Below are positions 53,273-61,184 of a stretch of DNA of 64,000 bases, piece by piece; positions within the stretch are counted from its first letter, which is position 1, and each line of letters starts with the position of its first letter. Source of the DNA: Maritalea porphyrae (lineage in GTDB: Bacteria; Pseudomonadota; Alphaproteobacteria; Rhizobiales; Devosiaceae); the NCBI RefSeq assembly GCF_030159895.1, contig NZ_BSNI01000002.1:62001-126000 (forward strand). Reading direction: 5' to 3'. The translations under genes and the position numbers were made by a program. The notes under the pieces are model-generated. The model had not been told where the DNA came from. It did not search any database and saw only the letters and a list, made by a program, of their open reading frames with translations.

Positions 53273-54157
53273 ATGAACAAGTTTGCCCTCACCGTTGAAT
53301 GCAAGTCCCAACCCGGAGTGGTTGCCGCTATTGCCACCTATTTGGCCGAAAATAATTGCAACATCACCGACAGCGCTCAATTTGACGACATGGAAAATGG
53401 TGGCTTTTTCATGCGCGTTAGTTTCACCTGCTCAAGCGATCTAGATCTTGCAAAGTTGCAGGCAGAATTCGCCGACGTCGCATCATCGAAGAACATGAAA
53501 TTCACTTTTCATGATGAAACGCAGAAAATGAAAGTTGCGATATTTGTCTCTCGGTTTGGCCACTGCTTGAACGACATATTGTACCGTTGGCGCATTGGCG
53601 CATTGCCCATCGACATTGTCGCCGTTATCTCCAATCATGATGATTATCGTGATCTGGTTGAGAGCCGCAATATCCCGTTTCACTTGATTCCAGTGACCAA
53701 AGAGACAAAAGCTGATGCAGAAGCGCAGCAAATAGCAATCATCGAAAGAACAGGCGCCGAACTGATTGTTCTGGCCCGCTATATGCAAGTGCTCTCCGAT
53801 GAAATGTGTACAAAAATGTCGGGCCGGATCATCAACATCCACCACTCATTTTTGCCAAGCTTCAAAGGCGCAAACCCATACAAGCAAGCCTATGCCCGCG
53901 GCGTAAAACTCATCGGTGCCACATCCCATTATGTGACATCAGACTTGGATGAGGGCCCAATCATCGAGCAGGACATTGTGCGTGTAACCCACGCGCAAAG
54001 CCCGTCCGATTATGTAGCGCTGGGGCGCGACGTGGAAAGTCAAGTGCTTGCCCGCGCCATCCATGCACATATCCACCACCGCGCCTTCATCTCCGGCAAC
54101 AAAACCATTGTCTTCCCTGCCAGCCCAGATAGCTACGCCTCTGAGCGAATGGGATAA
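53273..54157 (+). CDS. purU: formyltetrahydrofolate deformylase
   Basis: A 294-aa enzyme hydrolysing 10-formyl-THF to THF and formate. An N-terminal ACT domain (KFALTVECKSQPGVVAAIAT) senses ligands; the C-terminal formyltransferase-like domain carries the catalytic set in ARYMQVLSDEM, NIHHSFLPSFKGANPY and TSDLDEGPIIEQD. It is the first chromosomal gene to the right of the island. Apart from the integrase remnant and the att copy, the gap before it shows no gene. Confidence 0.95.
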   Translation: MNKFALTVECKSQPGVVAAIATYLAENNCNITDSAQFDDMENGGFFMRVSFTCSSDLDLAKLQAEFADVASSKNMKFTFHDETQKMKVAIFVSRFGHCLNDILYRWRIGALPIDIVAVISNHDDYRDLVESRNIPFHLIPVTKETKADAEAQQIAIIERTGAELIVLARYMQVLSDEMCTKMSGRIINIHHSFLPSFKGANPYKQAYARGVKLIGATSHYVTSDLDEGPIIEQDIVRVTHAQSPSDYVALGRDVESQVLARAIHAHIHHRAFISGNKTIVFPASPDSYASERMG

Positions 54158-54210
54158 GGATCAGGCCAATTAAAATACCGCCTCAATTATGAGGCAGTAA
54201 AGCACCTCTG

Positions 54211-56043
54211 TTAGACAATAAATGGATCGTCCATCACGCCCACCAATTTGATCAACAACTCACCACTGTTCGCGTCAATCGCCGAGCTATAATATCCATC
54301 AACCGCACTCTTGGCAGCAGCCAATCCCGCATCTGAGCCATCGTAGAGCGCCATTGCAGATTTAGCGTTATCCGTATTGCTCATCCCTTTGATTACCGAG
54401 AAATAAGAGCCAACTTTCGCTTTGCCAGTGATATAATCAACATCCGCTGGACTTCCCGTATCAGCTTTTGCGCCATTAATAATCGCCAGCATGAAAATAT
54501 CACGGCTGATCGAACCGGTATCGAGTTCGTTGACCCAATACGCAAACCCTTCGGCATCTGGCGCTCGACCCAAGAAGTTGTTGTAAACAGAAGTGACAAA
54601 ACCTGACGTGTCGTTTGGGTCAGGATAAAGCGCCACAGTTTCCGGCTGCACAAAGAAGCTCTTTGCGATTTGGCTAAGTTCCATGCCTTCGCTCAGCCGT
54701 GTCCCCCAATAAAACAGCCCCTCAGCGTCCGGCGCGCGATTGAAGTAGGCAATGTACATTTCTATAAACACGGTCAAGTCAGCTTCTGAGACATTCACAA
54801 CCCCGTCTAAAATGTCCAAATCGACATCTTTTGCACCAACTAAAAAATCAATATTCTCGACATTCACTACATTGTCTGTTCCCGCATCACCTTTGCGATC
54901 CAAAATGGATGTGGCTGCCCCTTTGTTCAAAGTGATCGAGAATTGCGTTGCCGAACCGTCATATTTCACTGTGTCTTCGCCAGAACCACCATCAATAGTA
55001 TCATCGCCACCTGCGCCTGTGATTATGTCCACACCGCCACCCGTTTTGATGGATTGCGCTGCGCTGTTGCCAACAACGGTCTCCCCCAAGGAGGTTCCGA
55101 TATATTCTTCAATGATCGTATCTTGGTGGATCTGCAAATGAGCAATTTTGTCGCTCGTGGTCAAGTCGATCCATTCACCAGTTTCGTTTGAGTTGATTTG
55201 GACCAATTGCCCTTTGTCAAGGAACAAGCCTTGACTAAAATCGAACAGGGCAGAAGAAACGTCCGACAATGACATTGTGCTGGCATCGATAATGTCATAG
55301 CCACCGCTGTCTGCCAAAGCGAACGGAATCGCAATCGGCACATCCCATGTTGTGCCACTTTTTGAAGCGTCACCACTCATGTTTAGTGAATAGGTATTAT
55401 GCTCAAAGGTCGGTTTCACCCCGTAAATATTGATCAGCGCCTCAATATCCAACAGTCCAAAGAAAGTGAAAAAGCCGTCGGCTAGCGGATCGGTGTAATA
55501 AGCGTTGTTGTACGACATTATGGTCAGTGCAGATGTATCAATATCAAAATCTAAACGCTCAGCTGCACCAACAGTATATTCATTAGGGTGACTCAATCCT
55601 AAAGCATGCCCCAATTCATGAACTATGGAACCCAATCCATAGTCACCAATACTATTGTTCACCCGAGCATTCGAAATGTACACCGCTTGCTTGGAGATGC
55701 CTGGATAATCGGCATATCCACCAGCATCCATGTTGTGTCGTCCAAATCCCAGTGTTCCTGCGCTGCCAGAGACTTCTTGGAAGTCAATGTTCAGAAAACC
55801 TTCCAAATAGTCGATAATTGTACGTGTAAATGCCTTTTCGTAGGACGAAAACGATTCAAAGTTTGTTGGTTCACCTGCTGGAACATAGGGCTGGAAGACT
55901 CGCCCATCATCTTGTGTTAGAAAACTGTAAGTGACTGTAGAAGTATTGTGCTTGTATCCACTCGTAAGATGCGTTGCATTTGCATTGACCGATGCGATTT
56001 TCGCAACCGCTGAGAGGTTGTTCCAAGTATCGTAGTTTGCCAT
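54211..56043 (-). CDS. serralysin-like M10 metalloprotease with RTX repeats and DUF4214
   Basis: A 610-aa secreted protease. The zinc site HELGHALGLSHP (142-153) and Met-turn IMSYNNAY identify the metzincin/serralysin type. GGGVDIITGAGGDDTIDGG near residues 335-353 is a short RTX calcium-binding stretch, followed by two DUF4214-like modules (FNRAPDAEGLFYW and LGRAPDAEGFAYW). There is no Sec signal, and the acidic/hydrophobic end DDPFIV fits type I secretion. No T1SS genes are nearby, so export depends on genes elsewhere. Confidence 0.9.
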   Translation of the reverse strand: MANYDTWNNLSAVAKIASVNANATHLTSGYKHNTSTVTYSFLTQDDGRVFQPYVPAGEPTNFESFSSYEKAFTRTIIDYLEGFLNIDFQEVSGSAGTLGFGRHNMDAGGYADYPGISKQAVYISNARVNNSIGDYGLGSIVHELGHALGLSHPNEYTVGAAERLDFDIDTSALTIMSYNNAYYTDPLADGFFTFFGLLDIEALINIYGVKPTFEHNTYSLNMSGDASKSGTTWDVPIAIPFALADSGGYDIIDASTMSLSDVSSALFDFSQGLFLDKGQLVQINSNETGEWIDLTTSDKIAHLQIHQDTIIEEYIGTSLGETVVGNSAAQSIKTGGGVDIITGAGGDDTIDGGSGEDTVKYDGSATQFSITLNKGAATSILDRKGDAGTDNVVNVENIDFLVGAKDVDLDILDGVVNVSEADLTVFIEMYIAYFNRAPDAEGLFYWGTRLSEGMELSQIAKSFFVQPETVALYPDPNDTSGFVTSVYNNFLGRAPDAEGFAYWVNELDTGSISRDIFMLAIINGAKADTGSPADVDYITGKAKVGSYFSVIKGMSNTDNAKSAMALYDGSDAGLAAAKSAVDGYYSSAIDANSGELLIKLVGVMDDPFIV

Positions 56044-56190
56044 AAGGTTCTCACTTAAAAATCTCTACGAACTCCCCTTTGCGCACCGCATTATTCTGCA
56101 ACAGGTCATCGTTGAGCAATCAATTATGCCATCACAGATAGCCGACAAGCGCCCACCTGTACAGTAAAGATAATACTCACAGATGGTGGC

Positions 56191-56215
56191 AAAACCATGA
56201 CACCAAAATGTCATG
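56191..56215 (-). terminator. probable terminator of the PAS-GGDEF gene
   Basis: CATGACA (56196-56202) pairs with TGTCATG (56209-56215) around 6 bases; on the minus strand GTTTTG follows. It lies about 36 bases after the GGDEF stop codon. The T-tract is short, so efficiency is uncertain. Confidence 0.5.
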
Positions 56216-56250
56216 ATCATTAGATTACACTGGTTGCGGAAAAACTATGC

Positions 56251-57207
56251 CTATTCAGCCTGGCAAACTTGGTTGCGGCCATTTTCTTTGGCTTTGTAGA
56301 GCGCGGCATCTGCGCGGCTTAGCAATTTATCGATGCTCTTATCCGTCTCGCGAAATTCAGCCACGCCAAAACTGGCTGTAATGCTGACCAAACGTTCATC
56401 ATCAGTTGGGATACGCAAGCGCATCAGCGAACGGCGAAATTCATCCACGATGGCGTAGCCAGCTTCCTTGCCCAACCCAGGCAACAAGAACAAAAACTCT
56501 TCACCACCAATGCGCGCGAACATGGCAGACTTGCAATTGGTTATGGTGGGCACAAATTCATGTGCCAGCCGAGTGATCTCTTTCAGCACAGCATCCCCCA
56601 CCGCATGGCCATAGGTGTCGTTAACCGACTTGAAATGATCCACATCGAGCATGCCAACGGTCACCAACGGCCGATCTTTTTGCTGAATATAACTATCCGC
56701 TTCATAGAACACGTGACGCCGGTTAAATGCGCCTGTTAGTTCATCCGTGATGGAAAGCTTACGTAGCGACAGTTCAGCTTGTTTTTGCGCGGTAATGTCT
56801 TGAAAAAGGACTTGAATAACAGGTGTGCCTTCCCAAGGTAAGCGGCTTGCTGTGATCTTGATGAGCTTGTCAGCACTGCCTCGGCAAGCAATCACGCTTT
56901 CCGCTTCAACCGCTTTTTGATTGGCTTCAAATGCATTTTGCATCAGCGAATTGGCTTCCAAGAACTCCGCTTCTCGAATGTAATCAAGAAAGTGGCGCCC
57001 CACCAACTCGCTTTTTTGCGCTCTTAGCAAGCTACACGCTTGATCATTTGCATAGAGGATGCCTTGGTGAGTATGAAACAAAAGCCCAATCGGCATGGCG
57101 TCAAGCATCGCGCCAAGTCGCTGTTCGGTGTCGAACAGCGATTCTTGCGTTTTAACGATGGTGTTGACCTCATCAACATCATCCGCAAAAAGGTCGAACT
57201 CTTCCAT
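56251..57207 (-). CDS. PAS-GGDEF diguanylate cyclase
   Basis: A 318-aa cytosolic sensor/cyclase. An N-terminal coiled segment leads to a PAS domain (about residues 25-145: MLDAMPIGLLFHTHQGILYA ... FQDITAQKQAEL) and a GGDEF domain with GGEEF in ARIGGEEFLFLL. The inhibitory RxxD site is absent: the position five residues before reads CKSA, so product inhibition of this type is unlikely. The catalytic Asp in GMLDVDHFKSVND is present. It probably makes c-di-GMP in response to an unknown cue. Confidence 0.9.
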   Translation of the reverse strand: MEEFDLFADDVDEVNTIVKTQESLFDTEQRLGAMLDAMPIGLLFHTHQGILYANDQACSLLRAQKSELVGRHFLDYIREAEFLEANSLMQNAFEANQKAVEAESVIACRGSADKLIKITASRLPWEGTPVIQVLFQDITAQKQAELSLRKLSITDELTGAFNRRHVFYEADSYIQQKDRPLVTVGMLDVDHFKSVNDTYGHAVGDAVLKEITRLAHEFVPTITNCKSAMFARIGGEEFLFLLPGLGKEAGYAIVDEFRRSLMRLRIPTDDERLVSITASFGVAEFRETDKSIDKLLSRADAALYKAKENGRNQVCQAE

Positions 57208-57324
57208 TTTGTCTCACATACTCGAACATTAGAGTAATTTCAGCCTAATTGATCGGAGTTAAGAAACTCCAATCATATGATTAAACTGTTAAATACACCC
57301 CAATATGTGGACATTTTGATACCA

Positions 57325-57984
57325 TCAACCCAATTTCTTGTGTTTTTTCAATTCACTAGAAAGTAAAACAGCATCCATCGGCACGTCATGCGGTTGTGGA
57401 TGAATGGTTTCAAGCCGTTGTGCTTGCCAACCAACGCCAATTTTTTGCGGCTGAACCGCATATTCAGCAAGCGTGCGGTCATAATATCCGCCGCCATGTC
57501 CAAGCCGATACCCAGCATTATCAAACCCCACCAACGGGGCAACCACGATATTTGGTGTGAACGTGGTCAACTCCACAGGTTGCAATATACCCCAAACGCC
57601 CCGCTCCAATTGCGCATTTGGCATCCAGCGCCGAAATTTCAGTGGTGCATTTCGCTTTTCAACCACGGGCAACACAATTGTCGCTCCAGCCTCAATTGCT
57701 GAACGCATAAAGGGTCGTAAATCCATCTCACCCTTAAAGGGCCAATAAGTTGAGATCACATCGTCATTTGAAGGTTGGATAAAATCATAAAGCTGCGCAC
57801 AAACATCTTCGGCATTTGCCTGCCGCTGATCATTGGGCAAACCCTGCCGCCACGCAATCAACCGCTGGCGCTCAGCTTCGCGCCAAACGGCAACATCCTT
57901 TGCTGCCGCCGCATCATATTCGATCAGCTCACCACGCCAGTTTTCTTTAAAGCCGTCTCGGTAGCATACGGGCGATGAAGTCAT
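57325..57984 (-). CDS. 5-formyltetrahydrofolate cyclo-ligase
   Basis: A 219-aa enzyme that returns 5-formyl-THF to 5,10-methenyl-THF with ATP. The nucleotide/folate motif is RLGHGGGYYDRTLA, with VVAPLVGFDNAGYRLG before it. The start is ATG 57984, overlapping the zur stop as TGATG; a TTG at 58002 is the alternative. Coupling to zur places it in the zinc operon, an unexpected neighbour. Confidence 0.9.
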   Translation of the reverse strand: MTSSPVCYRDGFKENWRGELIEYDAAAAKDVAVWREAERQRLIAWRQGLPNDQRQANAEDVCAQLYDFIQPSNDDVISTYWPFKGEMDLRPFMRSAIEAGATIVLPVVEKRNAPLKFRRWMPNAQLERGVWGILQPVELTTFTPNIVVAPLVGFDNAGYRLGHGGGYYDRTLAEYAVQPQKIGVGWQAQRLETIHPQPHDVPMDAVLLSSELKKHKKLG

Positions 57985-58379
57985 CACCCACACCCCTGAC
58001 AAAGCCCTCTGATTTCAAGGCTGGTCTTTGTCGGTGTAAAGTTTCGCTCTGTCGCCCAATCTGCCAAACGAGATTGCACCACATCGTCGGAAAACTCAGA
58101 GACCGTGCCGCACTTCTCACAAATTGCAAAGGCAACGAGACCCGTTTTGGCGTGGCAATGCGGCTGCGCGCAAGCAACGAACGAGTTCATGCTTTCAAGC
58201 CGATGCACCAGATCAACTTCTTGTAGCTTTTCAAGCGCTCGATAAATCTGCAGCGGGGCTTTCAGACCCTGTTCTCGCAATTCATCCAATAGATCATAGG
58301 CACTCATTGGGCCGTCAGCAGCGGAGAGTTTTTCAAACACCAACGATTGATTCTTGGTCAGATTTTGCTCTTGCGCCAT
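57984..58379 (-). CDS. zur: Fur family regulator, Zur
   Basis: A 131-aa Fur-fold repressor: winged helix (SAYDLLDELREQGLKAPLQI YRALEKL) then a metal-binding C-terminal part with the CXXC pairs CEKCGT and CQGCG and the His-rich HCHAKT. The neighbours znuA, znuB and znuC mark it as the zinc sensor rather than Fur or Mur. It is next to the znuB stop and translationally coupled to the cyclo-ligase gene. Two palindromes at 60088-60125 are likely targets. Confidence 0.92.
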   Translation of the reverse strand: MAQEQNLTKNQSLVFEKLSAADGPMSAYDLLDELREQGLKAPLQIYRALEKLQEVDLVHRLESMNSFVACAQPHCHAKTGLVAFAICEKCGTVSEFSDDVVQSRLADWATERNFTPTKTSLEIRGLCQGCG

Positions 58380-59198
58380 TTAAGATGCCTTTGTGTTCTT
58401 GCGCCAAATAACGGCCAGCGGTGTTAAACTAAGTAAAAACAGTCCAAGTGCCGCCACCACAATAGACGGACCAGATGGCGTATCATAAAGAAGGCTCAGA
58501 TTTAGCCCACCAACCACAGCCATCACGCCAATTATTGAAGCAATCACCACCATCTGCTCAGGGCTCGCCGACAGTCTTCGCGCCGCCGCTGCAGGAATAA
58601 TCAGCAAAGCAGTAATGAGCAATATACCAACAATCTTCATCGCCACCGCAATCAGAATGGCCAGAAACACCATCAGCATTATGCGTGCGCGTTGCGGATG
58701 CATGCCTTCGGCTTGCGCCAGTTCCACATTTACCGTTGCGGCGATCAACGCCCGCCAACCCCACGCAATGCCGACAAGGATCAAGGCACCAAACCCATAG
58801 ATCAGCGCAATATCTGACTTAGAAACGGCCAATATATCACCAAACAAAAGCGCCATTAGATCAATCCGGACCCAACTCATAAATCCCACCAACACAAGAC
58901 CAAGTGCCAAGGTCGAGTGAGATAGGATACCGAGCAAGGCATCGGACGAAAACACACCCCGCTTTTCAAGAACCAACAGCGCGCCGCTAACCAGCAAAGC
59001 GGCAGCCACCACCCCAACCATCATGTTGATGTTCAAAAGCAAACTGATGGCAACGCCCAATAGCGCCGAATGTGCCATCGTATCGCCAAAGTAAGCCATT
59101 CGCCGCCACACGACGAACGCACCAAGCGGACCTGTAACCAGCGCAAACCCGATACCGGCCACCAATGCACGGACAAAAAAGTCATCAAGCATGATCAT
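58380..59198 (-). CDS. znuB: zinc ABC transporter permease ZnuB
   Basis: A 272-aa inner-membrane permease of the ABC-3 family with about eight helices. Family segments are RALVAGIGFALVTGPLGAFV, RRMAYFGDTMAHSALLGVA and the MKIVGILLITALLIIPAAAA helix. The start ATG at 59198 has AAGGAGC before it; the frame extends 21 codons into znuC. It overlaps the znuC end by 14 bases and is followed directly by zur. Confidence 0.94.
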   Translation of the reverse strand: MIMLDDFFVRALVAGIGFALVTGPLGAFVVWRRMAYFGDTMAHSALLGVAISLLLNINMMVGVVAAALLVSGALLVLEKRGVFSSDALLGILSHSTLALGLVLVGFMSWVRIDLMALLFGDILAVSKSDIALIYGFGALILVGIAWGWRALIAATVNVELAQAEGMHPQRARIMLMVFLAILIAVAMKIVGILLITALLIIPAAAARRLSASPEQMVVIASIIGVMAVVGGLNLSLLYDTPSGPSIVVAALGLFLLSLTPLAVIWRKNTKAS

Positions 59199-60000
59199 GC
59201 TCCTTATGATCATGAGCACCGTGCGAATGATCGCAATCTTCGCAAATGGTGCCATCGGCATGCTTCACCCGCCCATCGGGCAAATGCGTGTGATCATGTT
59301 GGTGATCATAAATTGCCAACGCCTCGGATCGGCGCACACCAAATAGTTGCTGATATTCTGCGCTTTGCGCCACCTGCTTTGGGGCGCCGCGACAGCACAC
59401 ATGGCCATTCATGCAAATCACCGTGTCAGTTGCCGCCATCACCACGTGCAAGTCATGTGAAATCAGAAGAACACCGCAATTATGGTGATCTCGCATATGC
59501 GCAATCAACTCATAAAGTGCCACTTCACCTTGAAAATCGACGCCCTGCACCGGTTCGTCCAAGACCAACAAGTCCGGTTTGCGTAACATGGCGCGCGCCA
59601 ATTGGGCTCTTTGCAACTCGCCGCCCGACAAATGGCTCACCTCTGCATCAGCCAGATGGGCAATACCCACTTGCTCCAGAGCTTCTTCAATATCGGCGTG
59701 CGAATGATGGGCGGTTAAATTCATCAAGCGTTTGACACTAAGTGGCAGCGTCCAATCCAAATTGAACTTCTGCGGCACATAACTCACCACCAAATCGGTT
59801 GCGCGGTTCACCTGCCCTTCGGTTGGGTCAATCACCCCCAAGGCGCATTTGACGCTGGTGGATTTTCCCGAACCATTTGGCCCGATCAGCGTAACGATTT
59901 CGCCACGGCGCACTTCAAAATCAACACCGCGCACCAACCATTTGCCATCACGCTCGACGCCCACATTTTTCAGCGACACCAATAGGTCTTTTTTGGCCAC
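59185..60000 (-). CDS. znuC: zinc ABC transporter ATPase ZnuC with His-rich tail
   Basis: A 271-aa ATPase for high-affinity Zn2+ uptake. Walker A is GPNGSGKSTSVK, signature LSGGELQRAQLARAM, Walker B LLVLDEPVQGVD, H-loop LISHDLHVV. About 40 C-terminal residues carry 11 histidines plus a CEDCDHSH motif, probably a cytosolic zinc-binding tail. It is the first gene of the znuC-znuB-zur-cyclo-ligase run and divergent from znuA. Confidence 0.94.
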   Translation of the reverse strand: MAKKDLLVSLKNVGVERDGKWLVRGVDFEVRRGEIVTLIGPNGSGKSTSVKCALGVIDPTEGQVNRATDLVVSYVPQKFNLDWTLPLSVKRLMNLTAHHSHADIEEALEQVGIAHLADAEVSHLSGGELQRAQLARAMLRKPDLLVLDEPVQGVDFQGEVALYELIAHMRDHHNCGVLLISHDLHVVMAATDTVICMNGHVCCRGAPKQVAQSAEYQQLFGVRRSEALAIYDHQHDHTHLPDGRVKHADGTICEDCDHSHGAHDHKEHDHA

Positions 60001-60087
60001 CTTGCGGCACCCCTTGTCCTTACAACCAGCAGGTCACATGTTTTGTGCCGTGGTCCAAAATTTCTTATTGCCACCCTCTATGCCATA

Positions 60088-60102
60088 CGTTATATCATAA
60101 CA
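60088..60102. promoter_or_regulatory. candidate Zur box 1 (znuC side)
   Basis: CGTTATATCATAACA contains the inverted pair GTTAT/ATAAC separated by three bases, about 88 bases before the znuC start. It matches the second box (on the reverse strand TGTTATGATATAACG versus TGTAATAGTATAACA) and the TGTTAT...ATAACA type known for alphaproteobacterial Zur. Confidence 0.7.
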
Positions 60103-60108
60103 CAATCC

Positions 60109-60125
60109 ATGTAATAGTATAACAT
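60109..60125. promoter_or_regulatory. candidate Zur box 2 (znuA side)
   Basis: ATGTAATAGTATAACAT is an imperfect 17-bp palindrome in which seven of eight pairs are complementary, 21 bases before the znuA ATG. Together with box 1 it would let Zur repress both divergent transcripts in zinc sufficiency. Confidence 0.75.
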
Positions 60126-60146
60126 ATCAAACATAAGAGAGATCAA

Positions 60147-61184
60147 ATGCGCGCGCTTAACTGCATCGCCCTTGCAACGCTTTTGGCCAGCACTGCCACC
60201 ACCGCTTTTGCGGACAAATTGCAAGTTGTCACTTCCATTCGCCCCATCCATTCGCTGGTAGAATATGTCAGCCAAGGCAATGCCGAGGTGACAAATCTAG
60301 TGCCTGCAAATGCTTCGCCGCACAATTACAGTTTAAAGCCATCAGACGCGAAGCAGTTGCAAAATGCTGATGTGATATTTTGGATCGATGAGCACCTCGA
60401 AACATTTTTGGCCAAAGCGATTGAAACCTTGCCACAAAACGCTGTTCCGATCGCGCTCGCCGAACAACCCGGTATTAACGTCTTAGATGCCAGAGCGCTT
60501 AACCTTGCGCAGCACGACGATGATCACAAAGACGAAGCACATGCGCATGATGATGAACATGCTGACCACGACCATGAAGACACGCATGACCACGATGACG
60601 AACATCATGAAGAACACAGCGAGCACGACGGCCATGATGAGCATGAAGGGCACGATCATGGCGCACACGATCTACATATCTGGCTAGACCCTGAAAATGC
60701 AAAAACCATCGTGTCGATTATCAAATACACTTTGGCAGATATGGACCCAGAAAACGCACCGCAATATCATGCGAACGCCAATGAACTAATTGAAGAACTC
60801 GATAGGTTGATCGAAAGCACATCGTTGCAATTGGCGACAGTTAAAGACAAACGCTTCGTGACCTTTCACGACGCCTACCAATATTACGAAAAGCGTTTCG
60901 ACATCCAAAATGTGGGTGTTGTGACTTTGTCGCCAGACATCAAACCAGGTGCAAAACGCCTCAAAGAACTCAAAAAAGCGCTCGATAAGAACAATATTGC
61001 TTGTATTTTCTCTGAGCCTCAATTCGATGCCAAGCTGGTCAACTTGGCCATCGAAGGCACCAATGTGCAAACAGCCGAACTGGACCCGCTGGGCGCAAAC
61101 CTAGAGGCTGGTGCAACATTATATCTCGATCTGATCAATCAGCTGACAACAGGATTTGTGGACTGCCTAAGCAAGACCCAATAA
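60147..61184 (+). CDS. znuA: zinc ABC transporter binding protein ZnuA with His-rich loop
   Basis: A 345-aa periplasmic Zn2+-binding protein of the cluster A-I family. The signal peptide is ALATLLASTATTAFA|DK. Expected ligands are His in NASPHNYSLKPSD, His in DLHIWLDPEN, His in FVTFHDAYQYY and a late acidic residue in FSEPQFD. A loop at residues about 122-174 contains 18 His among Asp/Glu, the usual metal-scavenging insertion but long here. Its last 18 bases overlap the 3' end of the opposite-strand oxidoreductase. Confidence 0.95.
   Translation: MRALNCIALATLLASTATTAFADKLQVVTSIRPIHSLVEYVSQGNAEVTNLVPANASPHNYSLKPSDAKQLQNADVIFWIDEHLETFLAKAIETLPQNAVPIALAEQPGINVLDARALNLAQHDDDHKDEAHAHDDEHADHDHEDTHDHDDEHHEEHSEHDGHDEHEGHDHGAHDLHIWLDPENAKTIVSIIKYTLADMDPENAPQYHANANELIEELDRLIESTSLQLATVKDKRFVTFHDAYQYYEKRFDIQNVGVVTLSPDIKPGAKRLKELKKALDKNNIACIFSEPQFDAKLVNLAIEGTNVQTAELDPLGANLEAGATLYLDLINQLTTGFVDCLSKTQ

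Noticed and set aside
60483-60702. Minus-strand and alternate-frame ORFs rich in His, Met or Val inside znuA
   Set aside because: They are produced by the repetitive His/Asp codons of znuA and have no independent support.
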